From contig NC_061474.1 of the NCBI RefSeq assembly GCF_022581195.2, positions 4,216,001 to 4,280,000 of the forward strand: DNA of 64,000 bases, written 5' to 3'. A model generated the notes under the pieces. That model was not told the origin of the DNA. It saw only the letters and a program-made list of their open reading frames with translations, and searched no databases. The translations under genes and the position numbers were made by a program. Source of the stretch: Helicoverpa zea (lineage: Eukaryota > Arthropoda > Insecta > Lepidoptera > Noctuidae). Positions 33,000 to 45,328 of this stretch are shown piece after piece. How positions within the stretch are numbered: the first letter of the stretch is position 1; every line of letters begins with the position of its first letter.

Positions 33000-35859
33000 A
33001 TATAATTAAATAATTATCATGGTTTTTAGTTTGTAATTTAGATTATTATATTGTTAATGTAGAAGCTGTTTTATTTGCATCACCTTTTTTGCAGTTAACC
33101 GGACCGAACTTATTGCAATTGAGCATTAGCTGACTTTCTAATGTGATAGCTAGTAGTAAAGCTAGCTTTTTGGTCTTTATCTCCTTCCTACCTAAATCGT
33201 GTTCTCAAAGACATCATTTTCCTCAAATAAAAAACATTTTAAATCGCTGACTTCACTGTCGGCACAAATTGGGTCTAAATCTGATATAACAAAGGCCTTC
33301 TATAGCAACCTTTTCGTATATATTCGAGTGTGGCTAACGATTTCATTCATCCACAACATCAGAGGAATTTAAAGAAGCATTCTAAGTTTTTTGTCCGAAC
33401 TCAGAATCGTTTTTATTAAAATTAATAATGTGAATGAATTTTTATTGGACATTAATCATGTTTTGTCATCGAACGCAGTTAATGTGAGCAGCAGTTTATA
33501 GCTTCACCGCTTTTTTGTAAGTTTTTGTCCAAAGGAGTAGATTTGAGTGTTTGATTGGGATCATAAAAACTGTTGTGTGGAAAAGTTTAACTAAAATGCA
33601 TGCTATTTTTTTCTGAGAGTTTTTTTAAACTATAAGCCATACTATGTTTGGATCTGGATTTCGTAGATGCAATTGTAGTCTGAGAAGCTGAAAATAAAGT
33701 AGGAAAAGACTCGTTGGAAGTGTGCGATGCTTTGGCGAATGAACTACAATCCATTAAACTAAAAAATAGTTATCATACAAGATAGTGTAATCCTAAAAAT
33801 AAACAGGCAAAATACAGTGACAAAACACTGCAAGCTTCCTACCATAAACACAATATTTATCCATTTCAGAACGTCTGTTTTAAATCCAAATATATGAGGA
33901 CGGGCTGCTTGAACCCCATGGCTACCAATTTGATATGGGCCCCATAAACCATGGGAGGACAATGTCGCGATATATAACGCCACTGTCATCAAAACCCGTG
34001 AGTTTTGTATTTTATTTATTTTGTGAGAAGTCTGCCCGTTTTGTATGCTGAGTTGTTGATATCGGAGAAAGCGAAATATGAATTCGGTGTTTGGAATAAC
34101 GCCCGACGGGTGTCGTTGTGATGCTGAAAAAAGAAAGCAATTTTAGTTTGTAATTGATATCTAGAAGGGTTTTGTGGTAGATCTGGTCTCATTACTGACC
34201 AGTTAATGAGACTAAAAGCTATATTTTTTTTAATATCATAAATTTTAGGTCCTAGATCTCACTAAATACATTTATTGAGTGACTTTACTTTTATTGTTCT
34301 AGGTGAAAAATTGCTGAGCTTAAACAGAGGACAGTAACTATTTCGGGCACTGAAAATATGTTTTAGCTAATCAAAATTACAAAGAAAACATCTAACAAAC
34401 CGCGAATTCTTCTACGAAAACACATAAAAAAGACGAACACATAAACATTACATGTAAATACAGCACGATATACCGTTTCGGCAATTTGCGTCCTTTCGCA
34501 AATTAGCCGAGATTGTCTTGCATACTATCTGAATCCATATACATTAAAATTCGTCCGTTGGTACGATTAATTAGGTAGATAATAAGAGTGTCGTATCGTT
34601 GCTACTGGCTTCTGACATAGTCGACAAAAGCGCCGAAACAGGTCCCTTTTCACTTAACGATCTCGGGACCAAGTTGCTACCAAAAAACTTTGCTAAAAAA
34701 ATACACTTTTACCTGACCCTTGGGAACTGTGTAGAGCTGATGTTACCGGTGGTTTAGAAGTTTATTAGGTGTAAATGAAACATCACTTGACAACAATACA
34801 ATTTTATTTCTTTCTTTTTATTAGTATTGTAGAGTCGCTTCTTTAGCTAGCTTTCTTCAGACCCTCGAAAAGCTGAGCTATTTCAATTTTGCTGTACTTT
34901 AATTGGTTTTGTAATGTATGGAAAGACTTTTCCTTCAACTTTCGGCACACTGTTAAAACAACAATTTAATTAACAACTTTAGCTTCAGAAGTCAAATAAT
35001 TGTTATAAGTAAATATTTGTATTTTTTACAGATTTACTTCAAAGCTACAAGGATTATGGATTTTAGCTCATCACAACGGGTCAGTGGACTGCTAATTTCA
35101 CTAAGTTTCTTGTGTAACTTAAACATCACAAAACATTTACAAGACACCATTAGGCCGTATATTTTTTAAATTTAATTTTTTACATCAACGGAGGTATAAT
35201 CAACTCTTGAAACTTCCCAAAGTGAACTATTTCACGGTACAGCAAGAGAACTATATTTTGTTAAGAGATAAAACTGACCAAAATCACAGGACATAAAGAC
35301 ATTTTTTGTCCTAAACTCCTCGAGTATCCCACATCCTTGTCCTCACCTGCCTCTGCGACATTATTTATAGTTGTGTAAAAATCGCATCAAAAACTTCACA
35401 GTTGTGTTATAATCGATTTTATTCCTGACTTCATATAATTAGTGTGAAATATGGTCCTTCGAGATCGTCCATAGATTTTTTGCGGCGCGTTTTTACTTTT
35501 TTTTTTGGCTGACAAACTTTTTTGTTTGACAAAGAATTTAGTCCAATTTGAGATGGGAAGTCGATAATAAGTAATTGTTTCTTTTTTAATTTAGTTTATG
35601 ATTATATTCGATTGGTTTGTTTATGGAAGGTAAATTAACGGTTTTTTGACCGTTGTAAATTTTCATCTTCCTTATGATTTTCGGAAGTTGCAATTTCTGA
35701 GTTCGTTTTTGATATATATTTGTATCTATCTCTTAAATATTTATCTTCATTGGTTAATAATGTACATATAGCTTTAATGGCCTAATGATTCCTATTAAAA
35801 GTCGGCATTTTAATCAGAAAGCATAAGGTTTCCTGTTATTCCTTCCCAGTAAGGTCCTA
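33000..35859. other. Gene-free interval
   Basis: No coding region, RNA gene or repeat is recognised. A short inverted repeat at 34479-34511 (CGGCAATTTGCG with CGCAAATTAGCCG) is the only structure noticed. Confidence 0.4.
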
Positions 35860-36395
35860 ATGGTATTATAAAGTTAAAGGTGCGGCGAGAATTTGCCCTT
35901 ATATTATATATTATTAAATTACTCCGTGGCAAGGAACACAATCCCGGCGTACTACGGTGCTTGTGTCTCTGTGTGCCGGACCGCTATGTGGAGAGACGAC
36001 GGCGCCCGCCACTGCTGGCAGTGCCGACTGCCAGGACCAACCTCTGGCCAAAACGCCTCTTACGCGAGCAATCCGTACTATTAACGAAATCCAGAACAAT
36101 ATAGAGATTTTCTCGTGTCAGTTCAGTGAACTCGCAAGGATGATTTTGTTTATATTATGTTATAAACTAGATTAGGATTATAGGATATACTTTTGTTATT
36201 ATTGTTTTATTTTATTGTATTGTTATATTCTATTTTATTTTAAATTTATTTTGTGTAAATATCTTGAGTTTTGTTGTTTGTTTTTTATATTATTTTTGTA
36301 AGTAGTTAGTATTTTAAATAAGTGCCTCGCTAACGCATTGGATTGTACCTGTCTGTAATGTTAGTGGTAAGGTTGAGAAATAAATAAATAAATTA
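35860..36395 (+). mobile_element. LINE 3' end, frameshifted
   Basis: At 35890-36175 three plus-strand frames each carry a piece of protein-like sequence. The last frame reads AKTPLTRAIRTINEIQNNIE and ends at a TAG at 36173-36175. A 200-bp AT-rich 3' UTR follows and ends in AATAAATAAATAAA at 36382-36395. This is the usual form of a decayed Jockey-like LINE end. Overlapping frames suggest frameshifts. Clade not certain. Confidence 0.55.
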
Positions 36396-39300
36396 TTTCT
36401 TAGAAATGGATACTGGCAGAGTTAATATATATGTATCTGCTTATTCAATGATGTCGCCGAATGAATGGAAATCCAGATGAGAGTTTCAAACTTTGTTTAG
36501 GCTGAATAAACGTGATGGGATCCATGTTTTTTTTTGCGTTACTTCTAAATACTTAAATTACGCTGTAGGCAAGGTATCTTCATCAATATACAATTCGTGT
36601 AGTGTCTTCTATCCTTAATCAATCACACCTAAAAAGTTATACGAAACGTTGGATCCACTTTCAAAATTATCAAGCAAAGACGGGTTACTCCGCTAGTGTT
36701 AAAACACAAACAACCAAATCAAGACATAAAATGCTCCATACCGCGAAATTTTAATTACAACAAGATTATGATATTAAAATATTATATTAAAAAAGTAGCG
36801 ATAAAAAGTTAACGACCAATTTGGTTTAGGTTCGATTCCCCGCTGAATTAAATATACTGTGGCTGTTTTATGGCTTATTTTAAGGGGTTGGTAATAAGTT
36901 ATCAAGTGTGGGACATGACCAATGTATCTTGGAAGACGGTGGAACTGTGGTAGTTTCATACATTTTTGGTCTTTTAGAAATGGTCAGGTATCTCACACAT
37001 CCTGCTGGGGCTGCGGGATTGTTCGTAAGAGTTGCCGCGGCCCTGGTACGTAAAGGGCTTAAGAAGGAACATGATGGGTTCTAGTCCGCGAGAGTCTCCC
37101 GCACGCTGCACCCACAGCGGAAAATATTTCTGAACGGTTTTCACCAATCGATAGAAGGATTTATGAATAAGTTTCGGTACCTAGGTTTACCCGTGCGTAG
37201 CTAGGGCAATGCTAGTAGGTAAGGAATAAATCAGTTACCCCTCTTCCTACCAAAGACTTTTTCTACATGTATCTAAGTACGTCAATTGAAGTTATCAGTC
37301 TACAGAAAGTGGCGCCACGCCAAAGTTCCATCTTACGCTGGCTTCATCCAGACTATATCAAGAAGAATTGAGATGTTCTCCATAACATTTTGATGATTGA
37401 CTTGCTTTACTACCGATTGAAGCTTTTATTTTAATTTAATATTGTTATCCGATTGTTGTTTTATGTCTGTGTTATTTATTTAAGCCAGTTCATCAATTTT
37501 TATCAGATCAAAGATGACATCTTGATATTCATTGCTCTTTTATTGCGTTTCTTTAACCAAAGCTGCTGAAAAACTAATAGGTTTGTTATTGAGCGCTTCT
37601 CCGCGGTTCTACCCATCTTCTAATATACTAACTCCTGCAGCTGGATATTGCCAATGTCCCTTCTCAGATTCTAGGCTATTGGTACACCTCGTCATCATCA
37701 TACAATCAATCATGATACAATATTTATTTTTCATCATTTGTAGGTACAATATAAATTATTTATCCAAATAATCGATAGATAGATAGATATTCTTTATTAG
37801 GTACACCAATTTTTGATCTTAAACTAGTTAAAGTAGGTGACATAATGGGCGATCTTATCGCTGCTAAATACATAGGTAAGTATACTGAAATATTGAAAAG
37901 GCTCAAACCTCAGTTTGCTTTACGTAACCCTGGCGTCAATTACTATTATTAATTAGTTGCGATTTCAAGGTTCAACTGTTTTAGAGAAAAATAGGGAAAA
38001 CTTGATAAATGTTTCCGTTGATGTTTTAGCGTTATTTTTTGTAGTCATTAAGAATTAATTTTAAATTCCTGAATCAATTTTGTAGTCCGGTAGCAATATG
38101 ATATCAGTTTAACGGAGCTGAAAATGATTTCATTTGATTTACAAAGCAAATTGCTGAAAATGTGCTTCCTTTGACGAAAATTTAGATTTTTCGTTTTGGA
38201 TCAGTTATCATTAGTCATCAATAATAAAAGGTAAAATTGGAAGCTAAGCAATAAGTCACATTTAATTGTTGGGGCGTCCACAAAAAATAAGATTTGTAGT
38301 TTCATCCTAAAGTAAAAAATATACGCTGCATCCGACATCTTCCGGCAATCTTATTATATTTTTATGATAATTAAGATATCATGAAAAAAGGGAACAAATA
38401 AATTTTTATTTTGGGTCCGCATAATAGGTGGGCGGGCCCTAGCGGGGGTCCAACTATAGGATTCTTGACAAATGGAGTTATTGTTTTTAACAAACTTATT
38501 ATAAAAACTTATCATCTATCCTTCGTCATATTCCCGACTTTATTACCTTAGCAATTAGACTCAAATTGCCGCGATTTAAATTTCATAACCGCAAAAGATA
38601 ACTCGGTTATAATTATTTTCTTTTTCCCTTTTACATCTGACATGAGTAGTAATTAGAAACAAAAATTATTGTGATTGGTTTTGGCAAATTGCAAATTGGC
38701 TCTTTATGAAGACAAAAATTTAAATGGAACCTTCGTTTTTATTTTAAGGTTCGCGTTAATTACTTAGGCTCAGATAAATTAAAAACATTCGTTTCGGTTG
38801 CGAATGAATTTGCGTGGGAATGAAAAAAGAGTATTTTTATTTTTATGGAATATGCCCATTTTTGCTGGTTAGGAACTTTAAGAATATTGATGGAGTAAGG
38901 GAGTAGAGTTAGAAGTTTGTCTCAGGAAATTATATTCCAATGTCCCCCGACACGACAAAATTTAGTTTACGTAGTGTTAAAAGTTATTTTTTGCTTTTTA
39001 TAGGGTTTAGCGTTTTTAACCTTTTGTCATAATTATTGCGTACTTTTTTTGGGTCGGGGGTTTTTTTAAATTTATAATTTATAATAATACCTAATAACTA
39101 CAAACTTCAAGTTCAATACCACTAAAAAGTTCAGTACCAATAAAAATACAGTCATAAATTGTCACTCCGTCATAGTCACTTCGTCAGTGTCATCGTCATC
39201 ACTGTCACGGCGTGTCATAAAGCGAGCGTGTTTTGTTTTGTGTCACAAAGTATATTTATTGACTGCTTTAATGACTCCCTGATGAGGTGACGACGTGTTG

Positions 39301-39529
39301 GGATGTGACGTATGTACTTATGTATGTCCTGCTAAGTTACGGGTTTCGAGGAGATTTTAAGTACTGTTTTAATTATGAAGAAGACATAAATGTGGCTTTG
39401 TGAGTGTCAAATGTTTGTGTCTAATTTTATCAGGTTACCACGTTGTGATGTATAACAAAAGGGCATACTAGAAGAAACATTTAGTTTTTGTTTGCATATA
39501 ATGTTTTACTGACAAGAATTATATACTTA
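36396..39529. other. Gene-free interval with repeat fragments
   Basis: No gene is supported. A GC-rich repeat fragment at 37011-37110 (CTGCGGGATTGTTCGTAAGA) is shared with 63938-64000. A GATA microsatellite with AATATTCTTTATTAGGTAC-like text at 37773-37830 looks like the 3' tail of a minus-strand LINE. Confidence 0.45.
37011..37110 (+). repeat. Dispersed repeat fragment, copy 1
   Basis: CTGCGGGATTGTTCG, GCCGCGGCCCTGGTAC and GGCTTAAGAAGGAACATG occur here and, slightly diverged, at 63938-64000 in the same orientation. Probably a retroelement piece. Confidence 0.6.
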
Positions 39530-39640
39530 CTATAAAATCGTTACTTAACTTTATGAATGCCAAAGTCACTCTGGCTGTCTATCCAGCTTTCACTTCTAAA
39601 TTATTGAACAGATTTAGATACAATTTTATATGCAGACCCT
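39530..39640 (+). repeat. Degenerate microsatellite-associated repeat
   Basis: TTTATGAATGCCAAAGTCACTCTGGCTGTC followed by a CTTTCACTTCTAAATTATTG block follows the same order as the repeat at 28021 but is strongly diverged. Confidence 0.45.
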
Positions 39641-39880
39641 AAAAAGTACATAGGCATACTTCTTATACAGATTAAAAAATATTTCTATCGTAAAGGACCA
39701 TGCAACATAGTGCAACCAGCTAAAGAAATATTTGGCAAAAAATCTTCTTTATTTTTTTATCTTCTAGCAACATAAAAAACTGTCACTTAAGAACACCATC
39801 GTTTAACTCGGTATATGCGCCGGCGCATGATGAGCCACCGTGATCGCAGCGCCACTCGCGATGTCAACGGAAGAGTATTT

Positions 39881-40114
39881 TTAACATGTTTTACTAATGC
39901 TGTTAGCGCGTCTTAATAGAATATTGTAGATTGGTTTACATGGAGTTAGCGGTAGGAATAGGCCAAAAAGTTTATTTATAAGAGTACGTTTAAAATAAGA
40001 GCGAATGCTCATTCTATCATCATCTATGAAATTATTTAATATGCGTCTACCTATAATACGAGAATACAATAAAATGCTGTGAAAGAATGATCTTCTCCTA
40101 TTTCTACAATACAT
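39881..40114 (-). mobile_element. C-terminal remnant of a LINE reverse-transcriptase protein
   Basis: A 77-residue minus-strand frame contains RRSFFHSILLYSRI, then IDDDRMSIRSYFKRTLINKL. The order RxxFF..S...YN/..IP....S...FKR.L is typical of the extreme C-terminus of insect LINE proteins. There is no polymerase core next to it. Confidence 0.45.
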
Positions 40115-43100
40115 TTAGTACCGATGATGATGATTGAATTATTATTCATACCTTTTCAATAACCACAAGTAGACACACTCATTTGAGAAGTTAAAACTGT
40201 CATGATACCTTGATTAAACCAATGCAGTGCAGGATTTTTGTACACTATTATTAGCTAGAAAGCAACCTTGACTTAGAAATGCTATGCGTGAAGACTGATT
40301 TTGCATTTGAAAACGACACAGAACAAAACTAAACTCTCAATTCATCCCTCACTTCACAAATTAGTAGTATTCCCTACCAAATCTCCATATAAACCACTCG
40401 GCAAACACCCACATCTATTCACACCAAAAAACGTGGTAACCCGAATAAATTGTAGCTAAAAAAAAAGTCGGCAAGATAAATAAACTCGGAGTAAATACTT
40501 TAAGAGCGATAATTACTGGTCGGTGGCGGAAACGGCGCGATTAGTGACTAAAAGCCGTTCCTCTTAATGGCTTCTGAATAATTTAGCCAGATTGAGCCAT
40601 CGAATGCGAAGGTTAATAAGTTTTAGCTACTGTGTTGCGGAAAGTGTTGTGTTCTGTTAAGTGGTGTAACGGGTTCGATTTCTGATTGGGTTTTGTGGCG
40701 TGTGTTGTTAATTTTTGAGATTGTGATTTGCATGCGTTGTGATGTTTTATATGTAGGTATAGTATAAAGATGATGCTTGATTTCAGTAGTGTCGTATTGT
40801 AATTGCTGCTCTTGTTTTGAAGGCTTTACACGGACGCGTGTTTTTCGCACAATAATTGCAATATATGGAAATTAATATTTTGGTGTTTAAGAAAATTGCA
40901 TTTAATAAGCTTCTGTATCCAACCCGAGTCTAATAGCTACCTTGGCATACTCAGCAAGAACTTACGAAAAATACTATTAACCAAAACAATACCATTTCAA
41001 AACGTCAATCACAATCTCCGTCAATTTTTCCATACAATTCCTCCGTACCTAATTACAGCTAACAAGATCTAATTCCGCCGCAGCGCGAACTGGTTCGAGT
41101 AACGAGGCTCAAGTAGTGGTAGGGCGGGCGCGTACTATCAGCATTTAATACGGGCTGATGTCTCAATACCTCCCAGTGTGCCAGCCTATTATTTCTGTCG
41201 CACACGACGGTTGAAGGGGAATAGGATGGAGTGGGATTTTATTTTTCTAAATGGCAGAAATAGATTTTAAGGTTTTCTAGAAGTAGGTAAATATAAATAT
41301 TGCTTTTGATTGAAAGGTAAGTAAATGAGAAGGGAGTTAATGTAAGTATGATGACTAAGAGAGAAGAATGGACGCGATAACCGATATACCCATTTATAAT
41401 AAAAATAAATGTTTGACGTCCTGATAAATAACAATGCGATACAAATATTCATACTTGCCAAAAGCTTGGGCTAACCTCGCAAAAACTTTGAGTTAAATGC
41501 ATTTATGGATACTAGGGTAATTAAATAACCATTTTTTACTACAGTTAATACATAGGAAAATACCCCTAAAGACCCTCCTTTTCATTAACCTAACCCCCTA
41601 TGTGCGTTTTGATTACAGTTCAAATTCTGATTCTGATTCTTATTCCGACAATTTCAAAAAAGCCTTGTAAGTAGGCGTAAAGACATGACGTATAATTAAA
41701 TACCAGGAGCGGTTTCCACGCCACTGATCACCCCTTATTTGGTTCGTAGGTACTAAAGCGTGGTGCATGCTTGTGCACCTAAAATGCGTTTGTGTTGCTC
41801 CGGCCTTAATATCAAAACGATTCACCGTACTCAATCACAAAGGGAATTTCAACCCTATGTTTGAACATCAAAAGCTTAATTTCCCGAATCAATTAAAATT
41901 ATTCCATCTAGTAACTACAGTAAAACAATTGAATATTTGAAAATGGAATCTAAAGCAATGTAATAAGAATTAAAATCATTTGAAATGGACTTGTAAGTAC
42001 GCCATTTTGAAAATGGAATGAGGATTTTCAGATTTTAAATTGTGGTTATATCGAAAAAGCTTATACAACAAATTGAATAGGACTTAAATTGAGTTGTATT
42101 GCATTGAAGTAAGGGTATATTTTTGTTTGTTCGTAATGTTTCTTTAGGGTGAAAAGGGTGGTATAGAAGAAGCTAGTGTGAGGTAAGGTGAATCGCGAGA
42201 AAGTAGCGCTATTTGCTACCGTATCGCGCGCCATCGCGGTTTCAGGCGAGCTCAACCTTTGGTGACCTTTGGCTCACCTGAAATGAAGCAATAACAATCA
42301 ATAAATGGTTTCCTTTACAAATCTGGTCAAGTGTTCGTGTTTACCGTTTTGTTGATGTATTTTTTACGAGTAGTAGGTAGTTTAGGTTTGACGAATAAAA
42401 GAAAAAAACAAGTAGGTAGCTAAGTAGAATACATTATCTATATACTAGAATAAATAAGATGTTTCTAGAATTTTCTTTAATAACTTTAGCAGCTTTTTAT
42501 TTAAATAACGTCAGCAGTTTTAAAAGTTTCACTGATAGCGGTCCCATATTTTTGTCAACACACCACATAAATTAAGCCAATTATTATTTCTTGAAACACA
42601 GACAGCTCAAAATGTTATTCATACCTGTCGAGCGCATTGGATGTCACATCTGCCGCTCTGCATCCGTCCAATCAGCGGCATTATATGTTAATAGCCTATT
42701 AGAATATATGCTGCGGCTTCTTCGCGCCGCCGCTCGCGCCAACCTATCTCCAATGCACTATAATTCTACAGCCAACAGTACCTGACCTCCCCGAAACATC
42801 CTACAAGACGTAATTAGAGACCAACTTACGCTGGCAGCTTGCTAATACGCTCCCAACTTACTCAGCCCTTGATATATTGCACTTTAACACTGATATCTGC
42901 AGACATAAGGTCCACACCACCTGTAAATGTAAGTTTGTACCCGTTTTGCACGGTGGCTTGTTAGTAGAAGTGTTCATTGTTTTTGTTGTGATCTCTTATT
43001 GTATTTTATGTAAGTTAGTGCTTTGTTACCCATTCAGCTCGTGTTTTAGTGGGTGGTTACTTGCCGTCGAGACCAAACGTTTTAATATAATCCCACAGCA

Positions 43101-45071
43101 ATCTCCAACTGTTGTACGACAAATACAGAAATTCTAAGAAGTTCCGGCATTAAAAATTTAATGAAAAAAGGTAAAAATATTGAACGACCCATTCCTAAAA
43201 TGTATCGGGTCCCGTTCGGTGCGCGGTGTCTTTGCTCGAGCGCGATAAGATCTTCTTTATAATGTTTCAATTAACCAGTAGCCAGTATTTATTGGGGACA
43301 CGACGAGGCGGCCGGCGATTCATTACCTGCCCGCTACGAATTAACAAAAAAATTTAAAGGATACGCCGCATTTCAAAGTTAAGCCCTACGCTACAATTTT
43401 AATGGGGATTTTTGTTCTTTTAAATGAGCATTAGAATTTATTTCTAAATAGATCCCTGCTTATTAGTATTACCGGGAAACGCTTGTATTTATTATGTTGG
43501 CAAACTTTTTAATTGTGAATAAGTATCTATAAAATAAAAATAAAATAAAATAAAACAATTGGCTAACGAATCTGATAATACGCAAAAGAATTTTCATTCT
43601 GCGGTTTATTTGAAATACGGAACCATTAGCGTTATTTATCGGTTAAGGAGACGCCTTTTAGTGGCGGGAAAGAAGAAAAAAAAATAGTGCGATTTGTTTA
43701 TTTTTGCTAAAACAACATGGCGGCGTATTATTCGAATTAATTCACTTGTAATTGGATTTATGGTGTCTTGGCGGCATTTTTCCAAATCCACCCTGTGCGG
43801 TTGCTAATTATGCGTCCTGTGGTATTTTAACAGTATTTATTGTGGTTAAGAACTCTTAATTCTGGTTTAAGTGGTATTGTCGTGATATTGGATTATCGAT
43901 ATATTAAGTACTGATGATAAAGTTATGTAGTTAAATCTACTTTGGTATTTAAGTAGGCTTTATTACTGAGATATAAAGGCTAGTTTTGACACCTGTATGT
44001 TTGTTCATTTGCTGTGTATTGCAATAAATTGGGCAAGTTGGTAGAATCATCTGCTCATTATTGTAATCGTTGTCCATCTTGTCTGTGGGTAGACTTTTGT
44101 TTATCGTTGCGCATGTTTTAAGGATAACGTCTTATTAACACGAGTGTATTGTTATCAAGGACTTTTAATATTGATTAGGTACCTATAATGCAACTGTATT
44201 CAAATATTAAAATACTCAGTCAGTTGGTAACGCAGGTAACTCTGTCTGTCTATTTTTGAGGCTTTCGCGTTAAAGTACTAAATCGAATAAAATGAGGTTG
44301 GTAAACAGGTAAGTAGTCTAGAGCCTGAAAAAGGATAAAGGCTACTTACTTAGGTATTACCCGGTTGTGAAAAGTAGTTCTCCTGGGAGAATCTTTGTAA
44401 AACCGCGTGGATCACCTAGTGCTATATTATTTCGGCGTTATAGATAACTACAGAAAATAGTTTATTGAAGCAATTGTGACATGTCAAATCAAACTACATG
44501 CCCATATTATGACAGCTCCTTTCACAATACCTTTTCAACTGCGCAATAACTTACTTATCACCTATCAATCTATCACACCACATTCACATGCAATTTCTAA
44601 GACACCTCATACAGCGACAACAATCTCTCATTTGGGACACATTCACAAATGTCTCTCAGTTATTATAAAACCTATTCAAATGCCATCTCTTTAAAATACG
44701 ATCAAAAATTTATACATGGCCGCTAAGGGTATCGTGACGGGATTACAAGATAAAAAGAAATAAAAAAGAAGTCGCGTAGCGCCATTTCTCGTTATTATTT
44801 CGGAAAACAATAGCGCCTGGGCTGTCAGGTGAAGCGCGGCCCATGCAAATAATCATAAATAAATAAATAAAAATAAATATGAGTCGAGAGGACGATGTCT
44901 TATTTTAGGGCTGTTCGCTAGCTCTGATGTTGGTGTGCTAGATGTGACTTCAATTTTGCACCCATTAATCAAAATCTACAGTGTTATGTGGGCATAATAT
45001 TTTAATTTACTACCTTGTGCATTATGAAGAATCCTCACTTTCACCTCAAAAAGTATCGACACGTAAAAATG
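40115..45071. other. Gene-free interval
   Basis: Frames of 62-86 codons here (for example 41267-41834, 42591-42785, 42877-43137) show no motif and overlap one another. A CpG-rich block at about 42630-42750, a degenerate microsatellite-associated repeat at 44228-44300 and an AAATA microsatellite at 44850-44880 are present. Confidence 0.4.
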
Positions 45072-45328
45072 TTAATGGCCAATTGTTCCGCGCAGTTTCT
45101 TTAAGAGATTCAAAATTTTGCTACTCAATTCAGATTCGGTCATAGTTGCGTCGATAAGAAAACCTTCTTCACTCTTTTTATTTAGCTTATACTGTCCCAG
45201 TGCAGAAGCAAACCTCCCCATATCCTTCCATCTATCTCTACCGGGATCTTGTTGTAGACAGTCCGTGAGGAAGCTATCCAAGCCTTCTTTCCTGCGCTTC
45301 CTTGGTTTCTTCTCAGACGCCTCGTTTT
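45072..45328 (-). pseudogene. Unrecognised protein-like fragment
   Basis: On the minus strand a frame of 85 residues begins after an in-frame TAA. It starts with a basic stretch (EKKPRKRRKEGLDSFLTDCL), continues GRDRWKDMGRFASALGQY and ends SKILNLLKKLRGTIGH before a TAA. The composition looks like real protein: few low-complexity runs, amphipathic C-terminal helix with ILNLLKKL. I recognise no family. No splice acceptor stands out upstream; a degenerate ATAAATGCGAAAGTGA repeat abuts it. It may be an exon, a retropseudogene or part of a mobile element. Confidence 0.3.

Noticed and set aside
34479..34511. Terminator-like hairpin
   Set aside because: A 12-bp imperfect inverted repeat of bacterial-terminator form has no such role in an insect genome, and no gene ends nearby.
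35880..36175. Four overlapping 61-74 codon frames as a host gene
   Set aside because: They are frameshifted pieces of a LINE C-terminus followed by a LINE-type AT-rich 3' UTR.
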